This document shows, piece after piece, positions 9,123-16,891 of a stretch of 32,229 nucleotides of DNA; positions within the stretch are counted from its first letter, which is position 1, and each line of letters begins with the position of its first letter. Both the position numbers and the translations under genes were made by a program. Source of the DNA: Hyphomicrobiales bacterium (lineage in GTDB: Bacteria > Pseudomonadota > Alphaproteobacteria > Rhizobiales > Beijerinckiaceae); contig JAGWTW010000035.1 of NCBI GenBank assembly GCA_028868735.1, positions 1 through 32,229 of the forward strand, in the 5' to 3' direction. A model generated the notes under the pieces. The model saw only the letters and a program-made list of their open reading frames with translations, was not told the DNA's origin and ran no database searches.

Positions 9123-9696
9123 GCTCGGCCCCTTTCCCCGTCTCCGCCCGCCGCAACACGAAGACCTGATGAATATCCAGCACGAATTCCGCGCCCCTGG
9201 GCGGCTTGTCCTTCGCCCGCTTGCGCAGGTGCAGATCCTTCAGCGCCAGGAATTTCAGTTCGATCGAATCGACGCAATCGAGCCCGTCGTCCCGCACTTT
9301 CCGAACGAGCGTCCAGTGGTCCCAGGGCGGCGCCAGGCCGACGATCGCGAGACCCCCGTCGCCGAGCTGCGCGCGCAGGGCGGCCAGATAGTCGGCCGGT
9401 CTGCGGAAATCGCGCTTGAGGAAAGGCTCGCTCCAGTCGAGGCCGAATTTGTAACGCTTGCGCGCGAAACGATCGGCGGCGTCGAGCATGCGGCGGATGT
9501 GCTGGACCTTGGTGCCGTCCCAGATCGCGCGCGGAAAGCGCTCGGGTACGGCTTCGACGAGCGCGCGCATGATGCGGTGCGCCTCGTCCTCGCTGTGTGT
9601 GAGGCCGCCGTCGCGCAGCAGATCGAGCGCATTGACGATGGCGTAGAGACCGCACAGGCCGTCGAGATGGCCCTGCCGGAAAGGTTGGAGCGCCAT
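9103..9696 (-). CDS. Putative papain/C39-like cysteine hydrolase, function unknown
   Basis: A 197-residue cytosolic protein I do not recognise by name. Residues are arranged as in papain-fold or C39-like peptidases: Gln8 and Cys15 in RQGHLDGLCGLYAIVNAL, His127 in PWDHWTLV, and Asp143 in CVDSIEL. This would give a Gln-Cys-His-Asp active site. There is no signal peptide. It starts 23 nt after the infC stop on the same strand, so it may be co-transcribed with infC. The last residues (EPSLRGA) are read from the palindromic repeat at 9041-9122, and the stop codon lies inside the repeat. The C-terminal tail has therefore probably been replaced or extended by repeat insertion. Activity could be peptidase, amidase or transglutaminase-like; none is proven. 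Confidence 0.7.
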   Translation of the reverse strand: MALQPFRQGHLDGLCGLYAIVNALDLLRDGGLTHSEDEAHRIMRALVEAVPERFPRAIWDGTKVQHIRRMLDAADRFARKRYKFGLDWSEPFLKRDFRRPADYLAALRAQLGDGGLAIVGLAPPWDHWTLVRKVRDDGLDCVDSIELKFLALKDLHLRKRAKDKPPRGAEFVLDIHQVFVLRRAETGKGAEPSLRGA

Positions 9697-9719
9697 CTGC
9701 GGTCTCGTGGTTTGCGCCG

Positions 9720-10259
9720 TCAGCGCGGCGCGAGAATCATCACCATCTGCCGGCCTTCCATCGAGGGCTCGGCCTCCACCTTGGCCATCGGCGCCGTCTC
9801 CGCCTTCACGCGTTCGAGCAGGCGGTAGCCGATGTCCTGGTGCGCCATCTCGCGGCCGCGGAAGCGCAGGGTGATCTTGACCTTGTCGCCCTCGATGAAG
9901 AAGCGGCGGATCGCCTTCATCTTCACGTCGTAATCGTGGTCGTCGATGCCCGGGCGGAGTTTGATTTCCTTCACCTCGACGATTTTCTGGCGCTTGCGCG
10001 CCTCGGCCGCCTTCTTCTGCTCGGTGAAGCGGAACTTTCCGTAATCGAGAATCTTGCAGACCGGCGGATTGGCGTTCGGGACGATTTCCACGAGATCGAG
10101 GCCGGCTTCTTCGGCGAGGCCGAGCGCCTCGTTGATATCGGTCTGGCCCCGGTTCTGGCCCTCTGCATCGATCAATTGCACGACCGGGACGCGAATTTCG
10201 CGATTCGTGCGCGGCCCGCCCTTCTCCGGGGTCGGCGGCGCTTTCATGGGACGACGAAT
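9720..10259 (-). CDS. infC: Translation initiation factor IF-3
   Basis: Binds the 30S subunit, keeps it apart from 50S and checks start-codon pairing. Both domains are clear: the N-domain ([20 protein letters not shown], then [18 protein letters not shown]), the lysine-rich linker, and the C-domain ([20 protein letters not shown], then [13 protein letters not shown]). I start it at ATT (10259-10257), giving M-R-R-P-M-K. A GGAG Shine-Dalgarno (complement of 10268-10271) sits 8 nt before that ATT, and related IF-3 proteins begin with a similar Met-Arg-Arg-Pro. The first ATG, at 10247, has no such site. A rare AUU start is the known basis of IF-3 autoregulation in Escherichia coli. The length of 179 residues is normal. 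rpmI and rplT do not follow; the cysteine-hydrolase-like gene does. Confidence 0.95.
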   Translation of the reverse strand: MRRPMKAPPTPEKGGPRTNREIRVPVVQLIDAEGQNRGQTDINEALGLAEEAGLDLVEIVPNANPPVCKILDYGKFRFTEQKKAAEARKRQKIVEVKEIKLRPGIDDHDYDVKMKAIRRFFIEGDKVKITLRFRGREMAHQDIGYRLLERVKAETAPMAKVEAEPSMEGRQMVMILAPR

Positions 10260-10267
10260 GGCTTTGG

Positions 10268-10271
10268 CTCC
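10268..10271 (-). promoter_or_regulatory. infC: infC ribosome binding site that supports the ATT start
   Basis: The minus strand reads GGAG here, followed by eight nucleotides and then ATT-CGT-CGT-CCC-ATG. The spacing is ideal for the ATT and too long (20 nt) for the ATG. Confidence 0.75.
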
Positions 10272-10326
10272 GTTGTTGTTTCGACGCTGTGCGATGACGC
10301 CCGCGCTGCAGGCGTATGGATATAAC

Positions 10327-10364
10327 AAAAACGCCCGGCGGCTTGCGCCGTCGGTCGCCCGGGC
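10327..10364 (-). terminator. Intrinsic terminator between the glycosyltransferase gene and infC (possible infC leader attenuator)
   Basis: On the minus strand, GCCCGG (10364-10359) pairs with CCGGGC (10338-10333). An inner CGGC/GCCG stem has a GCAA loop, with an 8-nt bulge on one side. The run G-TTTTT follows (complement of 10331-10327). It lies 29 nt past the glycosyltransferase stop and about 70 nt before infC, so it most simply ends the upstream transcript. A role in infC leader attenuation is a second option. Confidence 0.7.
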
Positions 10365-10392
10365 CCCAAGATCGTAGGTGCAGGACTTTAAG

Positions 10393-11604
10393 TCAACCGG
10401 CGGGGGCCGGCTCCAGCAGGGATTCGTAGACCTCGAGCGTGGCCGCGCACATCCGATCGACCGAAAATCGCTCGACGACGCGGGCGCGGGCGCGCAGCGC
10501 CAGAGCCTCCCGGGCGGCGGCCCCGAGGTCGAGCGCACGACCGATCGCCGCCGCCAGATCCTCCGGACTGTCCGGCGGCACGAGCCAGCCCGTACGCGCG
10601 GCCGGATCGCAGGCCGGCGGACAGAGCACGGTTTCGGCGGCGGCGCCGAGATCCGAGGCGACGACCGGAGCGCCCATGGCCTGCGCCTCGACGGCGACCC
10701 GTCCGAACGCTTCCGGCGCCACCGAGGGCGCGACCACGCAGGCCGCCGACAGCAACGCCGCCGGCATGTCCTCGCAATGGCCGACCCGCCCGACGATGTC
10801 CTGGACCCCGGCCTCCTCCGCGAAACGGTCGAGTTCGCGCGGAAAGGCGTCGCGCTCCTCGTCGCCCGCCAGGATGAAGAGCAGATCGCGGCGGCCGGCG
10901 TCGCGCAGCAGGCGCGCGGCGCGGATCAGCACCCGGTGGCCCTTGCGGCGCGCCAGCCGGGCCGGCATCAGCACGATCCGCTGGTCCGCCGGCGCACGCC
11001 ATTTCTCGCGCAACGCGCGCACCCGGTCGGGCGCGACAGCGGCGGGCGAAAACGCCCGCAGGTCGACGCCGCGGTGGACTGTCACGATTTTTCCGGCCGC
11101 GAACGGATAGCGTTCGAGCACATGGCTCGCGGTGAATTCAGAATTTGCGATGACGCGGTCGCCCATCGCCATCACCGAATTGTAGCGCGCCTTGATCGCG
11201 GAATTCGCGGAATAGACGCCGTGATAGGTCGTCACGAAGGCGACGCCGGCGCGGCGCGTCGCGCCAAGCGCGACCCAGGCCGGCGCACGCGAGCGCGCAT
11301 GGACGAGATCGACGCCTTCGCGCGCGATCAGGGCGGCGAGCCGGCCGACATTGGCGGCCATCGCGAACGGGTTTTTCGTCGCGGCGGGAAAGGCGTGAAA
11401 CTCGCCGCCGAGCGCCTGCAATTCGCCGACCAGCCGGCCGCCTTCCGTCGCGACAAGCGCACGCGCCCCCGCTCTCACCAGCGCCTCCGCCATTTCAAGC
11501 GTGGTTCGTTCCGCCCCGCCCGACTCGAGCGAGGGGATGATCTGGAGAACCGTTCTGCCGGCGATGGGGCGCTCCGCCCGAAATGCGCGCACTGTATTCG
11601 GCAT
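10393..11604 (-). CDS. Glycosyltransferase family 4 (GT-B) protein
   Basis: A 403-residue retaining GT-B glycosyltransferase that should add a sugar from a nucleotide-sugar to a lipid or glycan acceptor at the cytoplasmic face of the membrane. The N-terminal acceptor domain has [21 protein letters not shown] linker with TTYHGVYS and [10 protein letters not shown] follows. The C-terminal donor domain has [13 protein letters not shown] and the EX7E motif in [20 protein letters not shown], ending with a [15 protein letters not shown] segment. The frame extends seven codons upstream to a TTG at 11625, but neither start has a strong ribosome binding site, so the ATG at 11604 is chosen. It is divergent from the ABHD10-like gene across 71 bp. 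No other envelope-polysaccharide genes are nearby, so the acceptor is unknown. Confidence 0.88.
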   Translation of the reverse strand: MPNTVRAFRAERPIAGRTVLQIIPSLESGGAERTTLEMAEALVRAGARALVATEGGRLVGELQALGGEFHAFPAATKNPFAMAANVGRLAALIAREGVDLVHARSRAPAWVALGATRRAGVAFVTTYHGVYSANSAIKARYNSVMAMGDRVIANSEFTASHVLERYPFAAGKIVTVHRGVDLRAFSPAAVAPDRVRALREKWRAPADQRIVLMPARLARRKGHRVLIRAARLLRDAGRRDLLFILAGDEERDAFPRELDRFAEEAGVQDIVGRVGHCEDMPAALLSAACVVAPSVAPEAFGRVAVEAQAMGAPVVASDLGAAAETVLCPPACDPAARTGWLVPPDSPEDLAAAIGRALDLGAAAREALALRARARVVERFSVDRMCAATLEVYESLLEPAPAG

Positions 11605-11675
11605 CGTCCAATTTATGTATTCCAACGTGGTTTACGCCCGCTTACTCAAGACCGGCATCTCACGGAGCACATCGC

Positions 11676-12488
11676 ATGAACGCAACGCCGAGCGCCCCGG
11701 CCATCGACAGGCCGCCGGACCACCTGCGCGTCGGGCAAGGGGCGCAGGGCCGCGACGTCGCGTTCCGCGCGCTCGCCGCGCAACCGGCGGACGCTGAAAA
11801 GCCCGGCCTCGTATGGCTCGGCGGCTTCAAGTCCGACATGACAGGGACGAAAGCGACGGCGCTGGAGCAACACGCGGCCAGGGCAGGCCGCGCATGCCTG
11901 CGATTCGACTATTCCGGCCATGGCGAGTCCGGCGGGACGTTCGAGGAGGGCACGATCAGCCGCTGGCTCGAGGAGGCCCTCGCCGTCTTCCGGCTGCACA
12001 CGCAGGGCCCGCAAATCCTCGTCGGCTCGTCGATGGGCGGCTGGATCGCCCTCTTGCTGGCGCGGGAGCTTGCGCGCGCGGGCGAACAGGGCCGCATCGC
12101 CGGCATGGTCCTGATCGCGCCCGCCGTCGACTTCACGGACACGCTGATGTGGCCGAACCTGAGCGACGAGGCGCGCCGCGAGATCGAGACGACGGGCAAA
12201 TGGCTGCGTCCTTCGCAATATTCTCCGGAGCCCTATCCGATCACGAAGGCGTTGATCGACGACGGCAAGAAACATCTGCTGTTCGGCGGCGAGATCCGAA
12301 CCTACGGGCCCGTTCATATCCTGCAGGGCATGCTCGATCCCGACGTTCCCTGGCGTCATGCGCTCGTTCTCGTGGAACATCTGGCCGACGACCCGGCGGT
12401 CCTCTCCTTCATCAACGACGGCGATCACCGGCTCTCGCGCGACGAGGACATAGAGCGGCTGCTCGCCGCCGTGGACTCTGTTGCCTGA
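11676..12488 (+). CDS. Alpha/beta hydrolase, ABHD10-like
   Basis: A 270-residue serine hydrolase. Key parts are LVWLGGFKSDMTGTKATALE near the N-terminus, RFDYSGHGESGG, the nucleophile elbow GSSMGG with Ser119, Asp near LQGMLDPDVPW and His in INDGDHRLS. The GFKSDMTGTKA and RFDYSGHGES segments match what I recall of the ABHD10 family, known in animals as a mitochondrial S-depalmitoylase/esterase. A bacterial thioesterase or esterase role is inferred only from that. The start at 11676 has GGAG at 11664-11667, 8 nt upstream. No signal peptide is seen. It is divergent from the glycosyltransferase gene and followed by the L,D-transpeptidase gene after 127 bp. Confidence 0.87.
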   Translation: MNATPSAPAIDRPPDHLRVGQGAQGRDVAFRALAAQPADAEKPGLVWLGGFKSDMTGTKATALEQHAARAGRACLRFDYSGHGESGGTFEEGTISRWLEEALAVFRLHTQGPQILVGSSMGGWIALLLARELARAGEQGRIAGMVLIAPAVDFTDTLMWPNLSDEARREIETTGKWLRPSQYSPEPYPITKALIDDGKKHLLFGGEIRTYGPVHILQGMLDPDVPWRHALVLVEHLADDPAVLSFINDGDHRLSRDEDIERLLAAVDSVA

Positions 12489-12500
12489 GCGACACGCTGG

Positions 12501-12515
12501 TTAACAATCCGTAAA
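12501..12515 (+). promoter_or_regulatory. CtrA-box-like motif upstream of the L,D-transpeptidase
   Basis: TTAA-CAATCCG-TAAA matches the TTAA-N7-TTAA recognition pattern of the alphaproteobacterial cell-cycle regulator CtrA with one mismatch. It lies 100 bp before the start codon of a cell-wall gene. A single near-match can occur by chance. Confidence 0.4.
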
Positions 12516-12615
12516 CCAATGCGACGCATGCTCCACCGCACATCGGTACGGCTGGCGAAGCGCTAGGGTTCAGGATAGATACGAATAACGAGCGGTTCGG
12601 GGGAACGCTCATCTC

Positions 12616-13833
12616 ATGGTGAAAGCGAATCGCGTGAGCCGCATCCTTGTTCTGGGCGCCTCGGCGGCGCTCGCGCTGTCCTTGTCCGCTGTCGCCGCAA
12701 CGCCGGCGCGGGCGTCGTTCTGGGACGTGTTCGCGGAGCGCCCGACGCCGCCGCGCGCCGAGACCGCCCCGCGGCCCGTCAGGAAGCGCGCGGCGCGTTC
12801 GGCCCCGACGATCGTCCAGCACGACGATACGGCCGCCATCCGTCAGGTGAAGGCCGATCTTCGCGAGACGACTCCCAATCTGTTGCCCTCGGCGTCCGAA
12901 CAGCCCGTCACGATCGTCGTGTCGACCGACCGGCAGCGTCTCACCGTTTACGACGGAGACAGGCCGGTCGCCGAGACGATGGTTTCCACGGGCATACCCG
13001 GCCACTCGACGCCCCACGGCGTGTTCAGCGTCATCGAGAAGCAGATCTGGCATCGCTCGACCATCTACAGCGGCGCGCCGATGCCCTTCATGCAGCGGCT
13101 GACGTGGTCCGGCGTCGCCCTGCACGAGGGCCATGTCACCGGCCAACCGGCGTCCCACGGCTGCGTGCGTCTGCCTGCGGCCTTCGCGCGGGAACTCTTT
13201 CGTTACACCCGGCGCGGAGCGCGCGTCGTCATCACGCGCGAAGATACGGCGCCGACGCCGATCGACAGCGTCGCGCTTTTCACCGCGCCCGCAATACATC
13301 GCTACGTGATGGGCGAGGCCGTCAACGCGCGCGGCATGCCAGGCGAGATCGAGGCGCCGGACCAGAGCATCGGCGCCGCGCGGACGAGCGCGAAAAAGGA
13401 TCTGGCAGGCGCGGCGCCCGTGACGGCGCTGATCAGCCGCAAGACCGGCATGCTCTACGTCCGGCGCGATTTCGCGCCGATCTTCCAGTCGCCCGTCACG
13501 ATCGACGATCCGGACCGACCGATCGGCGCGCATGTCTATGTGGCGCGCGCCGCGAGCGAGGGAAAAGCGCAATGGTCGACGGTGAGCGTCGCCGGACAGG
13601 TGCGCGAGGCCATGAACGCCGCCTACCCCGGAAAGGCGACCAGAAGCGACGAGGCGCCGCTGGGCGCGCGGGCGACGGCGACCGAGGCCCTGAACCGCGT
13701 GCATCTGGCGCCGGGCGTCGAAGCGCGCCTGAGCCGTCTGTTGTCGCAAGGCGCGACGCTCATCATCAGCGACGACACCGCACGTCTGCGCGAATCCCAG
13801 TCCGGCACCAATTTCGTCGCCATCGTCGACTGA
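12616..13833 (+). CDS. Secreted L,D-transpeptidase (YkuD domain)
   Basis: Forms 3-3 crosslinks in peptidoglycan or attaches proteins to it in the periplasm. The 405-residue protein begins with a signal peptide (basic MVKANRVSR, hydrophobic core to about residue 28, probable cleavage after ARA). An Arg/Pro-rich linker follows. The YkuD domain spans about 97-205: TIVVSTDRQRLTVYDGDRPV, then TGIPGHSTPHGVFSV, HEGHVTG and the catalytic SHGCVRLP with His181 and Cys183. The C-terminal 200 residues are not a domain I recognise; they include a second stretch (LISRKTGMLYVRRDFAPIF) that looks like a degenerate repeat of the fold without Cys. A GGGGGA ribosome binding site precedes the ATG by about 11 nt. 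The gene appears monocistronic. Confidence 0.93.
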   Translation: MVKANRVSRILVLGASAALALSLSAVAATPARASFWDVFAERPTPPRAETAPRPVRKRAARSAPTIVQHDDTAAIRQVKADLRETTPNLLPSASEQPVTIVVSTDRQRLTVYDGDRPVAETMVSTGIPGHSTPHGVFSVIEKQIWHRSTIYSGAPMPFMQRLTWSGVALHEGHVTGQPASHGCVRLPAAFARELFRYTRRGARVVITREDTAPTPIDSVALFTAPAIHRYVMGEAVNARGMPGEIEAPDQSIGAARTSAKKDLAGAAPVTALISRKTGMLYVRRDFAPIFQSPVTIDDPDRPIGAHVYVARAASEGKAQWSTVSVAGQVREAMNAAYPGKATRSDEAPLGARATATEALNRVHLAPGVEARLSRLLSQGATLIISDDTARLRESQSGTNFVAIVD

Positions 13834-13853
13834 TCGAACGCTCTTCCGTTCGA
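13834..13853 (+). terminator. Stem-loop directly after the L,D-transpeptidase gene
   Basis: TCGAACG-CTCTTC-CGTTCGA is a perfect 7-bp stem starting one base after the stop codon. No T-run follows, so it may protect the mRNA end or slow polymerase rather than act as a full intrinsic terminator. Confidence 0.4.
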
Positions 13854-13900
13854 CGCGCGGCGTCTCTATGAAGGACGCGAGGTCCGGAGACGCCTGCACG

Positions 13901-14899
13901 ATGACGCCTGCCGCAAATCTGCCCGAAGAGGTCGAACACGGCCTTGCGCGCTACCGCACGATGCTGACCATCCGGTATTTCGAAGAGACCGTCTGCGCCG
14001 CCGCGGTGGCCGGACGCATTCGCGGCCCCGTCCATCCCTACATCGGCGAGGAGGCGATCGCGACAGGCGTCTGCGCGGCGTTGCGCCGCGACGATTATGT
14101 CGCGAGCACGCATCGCGGTCACGGCCATGCGATCGGCAAGGGCGCGGATCCGGCGGCTATGATGCTCGAACTCTACGGACGCGTCGGAGGGCTCTGCGGC
14201 GGCAAGGGCGGATCGATGCACGTCGCGGATTTCTCGATCGGCATGCTCGGCGCCAATGGCGTGATCGGCGACGGCGTGACGATGTCGCTCGGCGCGATTC
14301 AGGGCTCCCGTCTGCTCGGCCGCGACGTGGTCGCGGCGGCGTTCATCGGCGACGGCGGCATGAACCGCGGCCCCGTTCTGGAAGCGCTCAACTGGGCGAA
14401 GACGTTTCGGCTGCCCGTGCTGTTCGTGTGCGAGGACAATCGCTATTCGGCCTCCACGCACTCGCGCAGCGTGACCGCCGGCCCCGGATTCACGGCGCGC
14501 GCCGCCGGTTTCGGACTGCCCGCCGAAATGGTGGACGGCAACGACGTGATCGAGGTCGAGCGTGCGGCGCGCACGATGGTCGAACAGCTGCGCGCGGGCG
14601 CCGGACCGATGTTCCTGCACGCCCTCACCTATCGCATCGGCGGCCATCTCGCGCAGGACGCCGCGCCCTACCGACCCAAGGAGGAATTGGCGCGCCGCTC
14701 TCCGCTCGATCCGCTGACGCGCATCGAAACGTGGCTCGCCCATCACGGAATCGAGACCCACACGCTGGAAGCGGAACGCGCCGCCGTGCGCGAATCGATC
14801 GCAACCGCCGAGCGGGCCGCGCAGGCCGCGGATTTTCCGCCGGCGGCGAGCGTCTTCGCCGACATTCAGGACATTGGAGCGCCGCAATGGGGCGCATGA
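13901..14899 (+). CDS. Thiamine-diphosphate dehydrogenase E1 alpha subunit (pyruvate/acetoin dehydrogenase type)
   Basis: A 332-residue E1 alpha subunit. With E1 beta it decarboxylates a 2-oxoacid, or cleaves acetoin, using thiamine diphosphate and passes the acyl group to a lipoyl E2. Signatures are RYFEETVCAAAVAGRIRG, the THRGHGHAIGKG loop, GGKGGSMHVAD and the thiamine-diphosphate motif GDGGMNRGPVLEALNWA, with Gly150-Asp151-Gly152 and Asn155, followed by FVCEDNRYS. The frame also opens at ATG 13868, but GGAGA at 13886-13890 lies 10 nt before the ATG at 13901, which I prefer. E1 beta follows with a 13-nt overlap. No E2 or E3 gene is next to it, so the partner core must be encoded elsewhere. 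Substrate assignment between pyruvate and acetoin is open. Confidence 0.9.
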   Translation: MTPAANLPEEVEHGLARYRTMLTIRYFEETVCAAAVAGRIRGPVHPYIGEEAIATGVCAALRRDDYVASTHRGHGHAIGKGADPAAMMLELYGRVGGLCGGKGGSMHVADFSIGMLGANGVIGDGVTMSLGAIQGSRLLGRDVVAAAFIGDGGMNRGPVLEALNWAKTFRLPVLFVCEDNRYSASTHSRSVTAGPGFTARAAGFGLPAEMVDGNDVIEVERAARTMVEQLRAGAGPMFLHALTYRIGGHLAQDAAPYRPKEELARRSPLDPLTRIETWLAHHGIETHTLEAERAAVRESIATAERAAQAADFPPAASVFADIQDIGAPQWGA

Positions 14900-15870
14900 C
14901 TTACGCAGAAGCCTCGATCCTCGCGCTGCGCGAGGAGATGCGGCGCGATCCGCGCGTCTGGGCGCTCGGCGAGGACATCGGCCGCGGCGGCATCGGCGGC
15001 CAGTACAAGGGATTGCAGGACGAATTCGGCGCCCAACGCATCTGCGACACGCCCATCTCTGAATCGACGATCATGGGCGTCGGCGTCGGCGCCGCGCTCG
15101 CCGGCACGCGGCCGGTGATCGAATTGCGCATCACGGATTTCGCGCTCTGTTCAACCGACGAGATCGTCAATCAGGCCGCCAAGGTGCGCTACATGCTCGG
15201 CGGCCAGGCGCGGGCGCCGCTCGTCGTGCGCCAGCCGAACGGCATGTGCGCGGGCTTCGCCGCACAACATTCGCAATCGACGGAAGCCTGGTGGATTCAC
15301 ACGCCGGGCCTCGTCGTCGTCGCGCCGTCGACGCCGCGCGACAATCGCGCGCTGCTGAAGGCGGCGATCCGCAGCGACGATCCCGTGATCTATCTCGAAC
15401 ACAAGGAGATGTGGGGCGTCGACGGCGAGGTGCCCGACGCCGAGGAGACGATCGAACTCGGCAAGGCGCGCGTTGCGCGCGAGGGACGGGACCTCACGAT
15501 CGTAACGTGGTCGAAGACCGCGTCGTTCGCGGAGGAGGCCGCGCGAACGCTGGCGGGAGAGGGGATCGAGGCGGAGGTGGTCGACCTGCGCACGCTCTAC
15601 CCCTGGGACCGCGACTGTGTGATCGCCTCGGTCGAACGCACCGGGCGCCTGCTCGTCGCGCAGGAATCCGTCGAGATCGGCGGATTCGGCGCGGAAATCG
15701 TCGCCGACGTCACGCAACACGCATTCGGCGCCTTGAAGGCGCCGCCGGCGAGAATCGGCGCGCCGCGCACGCCGGTTCCCTATTCGCAGCCGCTCGAGGA
15801 AATCGTGCGCGTCGACGCGCCGAAGATCGCTGCGGCGGCGCGACGGGTCGCAGCCGCGCGCCGGGGCTAG
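14887..15870 (+). CDS. Thiamine-diphosphate dehydrogenase E1 beta subunit
   Basis: A 327-residue transketolase-like beta subunit that completes the E1 active site with the alpha subunit. Family features are MTYAEASILALREEM, VWALGEDIGRGGIGG, DTPISESTIMGVGVGAALAG, AAQHSQSTEAW, VIYLEHKEMW and a C-terminal DLRTLYPWDRDCV plus ESVEIGGFGAEI. The start at 14887 is backed by GGAG at 14876-14879, 7 nt upstream. It overlaps the end of the alpha gene by 13 nt. A second in-frame ATG at 14896 forms a 4-nt ATGA overlap with the alpha stop and could also serve. Tight overlap implies translational coupling and equal amounts of both subunits. Confidence 0.9.
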   Translation: MGRMTYAEASILALREEMRRDPRVWALGEDIGRGGIGGQYKGLQDEFGAQRICDTPISESTIMGVGVGAALAGTRPVIELRITDFALCSTDEIVNQAAKVRYMLGGQARAPLVVRQPNGMCAGFAAQHSQSTEAWWIHTPGLVVVAPSTPRDNRALLKAAIRSDDPVIYLEHKEMWGVDGEVPDAEETIELGKARVAREGRDLTIVTWSKTASFAEEAARTLAGEGIEAEVVDLRTLYPWDRDCVIASVERTGRLLVAQESVEIGGFGAEIVADVTQHAFGALKAPPARIGAPRTPVPYSQPLEEIVRVDAPKIAAAARRVAAARRG

Positions 15871-15904
15871 AGTGCGCAGCGTTTCCGCGCGAATGCAGGC
15901 TTGC

Positions 15905-16222
15905 CTAGTGAAGTCTGAGCTCGGCTCCGATCGCCCGGATTTCGGCGGGTCGGATCAGGCGTTCGTGACCGATGCGCACCGAAAACAGAGGGCCATCCAG
16001 TTTCTCGCGCCAGAAGGCGAGGAATTTGCGCAGGACCGGGAAATGCGGCGCGGCGTCGTAATCCTGCCAGACGTAGGTTTGCAGGAAGGCGGGATGATCG
16101 GGCATGCGATAGAGAATTTCGGCTGTCGTCAGCCCCCAGCCTGCGAGCTGGCGCAGGAAATCCTCGGAGACGCGACCTGTGCGGCCAATGCTGGACGCCT
16201 CTGTACGCTGCTTTTCGATCAT
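15905..16222 (-). CDS. usg: Usg family protein
   Basis: A 105-residue cytosolic protein of the small alphaproteobacterial Usg family, named from an open frame near Caulobacter trp genes; its biochemical role is not known to me. The conserved core is LTTAEILYRMPDHPAFLQTY followed by VWQDYDAAPHFP, LRKFLAFWREKLDGPLFSVR and HERLIRPAEIR. The start at 16222 has a GAGG ribosome binding site about 6 nt upstream on the minus strand. It is convergent with E1 beta (34 bp gap) and divergent from the doxX-like gene. No trp genes are in the window. Family identity is firm from the sequence pattern as I remember it; function is not. Confidence 0.85.
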   Translation of the reverse strand: MIEKQRTEASSIGRTGRVSEDFLRQLAGWGLTTAEILYRMPDHPAFLQTYVWQDYDAAPHFPVLRKFLAFWREKLDGPLFSVRIGHERLIRPAEIRAIGAELRLH

Positions 16223-16385
16223 ATCCGCCTCACATCGTCAGTTGGTCCTTTTCTGCGGCCCGTCTGCGCCCGAGCAGGAGCTGCAACCCCGGGATTGCAG
16301 ACCCCTTTGTTTGCCACAGGGTTAACGCCGACAGGCCGCGGGCCACAAAATGCAAGGCGCGGGCCACGCCGGAGCCTGCCTGTTC

Positions 16386-16401
16386 ATTGCAAATATGCAA
16401 T
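16386..16401. promoter_or_regulatory. Inverted repeat in the usg / DoxX divergent promoter region
   Basis: ATTGCA-AATA-TGCAAT is a perfect 6-bp inverted repeat with a 4-bp spacer, in the most AT-rich part of the 260-bp gap between usg and the DoxX gene. Its position, about 80 bp before the DoxX start, suits a regulator-binding site. No regulator gene is adjacent. Confidence 0.4.
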
Positions 16402-16482
16402 ATAAACTCTCGTCCCCGGCACTTTCGCATTGGCCGGTAAAGATTTAAATTGTTCCCAATCCACACGATGCCCGAGGCTTCA

Positions 16483-16881
16483 ATGAACAATCCGCAGATT
16501 TCGAACGCCGCCGCCCTGTTAGGACGCGTCATGCTGTCCGCCATCTTCATCATGAGCGGCTTCAACAAAATCGTGGGCTATGCCGGCACGGCGGCCTACA
16601 TGGACAAGATGGGCGTGCCGGGCATGCTGCTGCCGCTCGTGATCCTTACCGAGCTCGGCGGCGGCCTGCTGATCCTGTTCGGCTGGCAGACCCGCATCGT
16701 CGCCTTCCTGATGGCGGGATTCACCGTGCTCACGGGCCTGCTGTTTCATTTGAAGGTCGGCGACGCGCCGAACATGATCCAGTTCTGGAAGAACATCGCG
16801 ATCGCCGGCGGTTTCCTCGCGCTGCTCACCAGCGGCGCCGGCGCCTGGTCGCTTGACGGGCGCGGCGGCAAGGCCGCCTGA
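16483..16881 (+). CDS. DoxX family membrane protein
   Basis: A 132-residue inner-membrane protein with four predicted transmembrane segments: LLGRVMLSAIFIMSGFNKI, LLPLVILTELGGGLLILFG, RIVAFLMAGFTVLTGLLF and IAIAGGFLALLTSGAG. The pattern RVMLSAIFIMSGFNK plus a short loop with M-G-V-P-G is typical of DoxX/SURF4-like proteins, named from a thiosulfate:quinone oxidoreductase subunit but mostly of unknown function. The start at 16483 has GAGG at 16474-16477, 5 nt upstream; ATG 16468 and TTG 16450 are in frame but lack such a site. It is convergent with the MobA-like gene 10 bp downstream. Confidence 0.87.
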   Translation: MNNPQISNAAALLGRVMLSAIFIMSGFNKIVGYAGTAAYMDKMGVPGMLLPLVILTELGGGLLILFGWQTRIVAFLMAGFTVLTGLLFHLKVGDAPNMIQFWKNIAIAGGFLALLTSGAGAWSLDGRGGKAA

Positions 16882-16891
16882 CCGGATCGCC

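Noticed and set aside
9720..10538. 272-codon extension of infC
   Set aside because: The upstream part runs through the terminator hairpin and the glycosyltransferase end; the family N-terminus begins at the ATT.
16230..16568. 112-codon minus-strand frame upstream of usg
   Set aside because: It runs into the DoxX coding region on the opposite strand, has no recognisable domain, and covers the divergent promoter.
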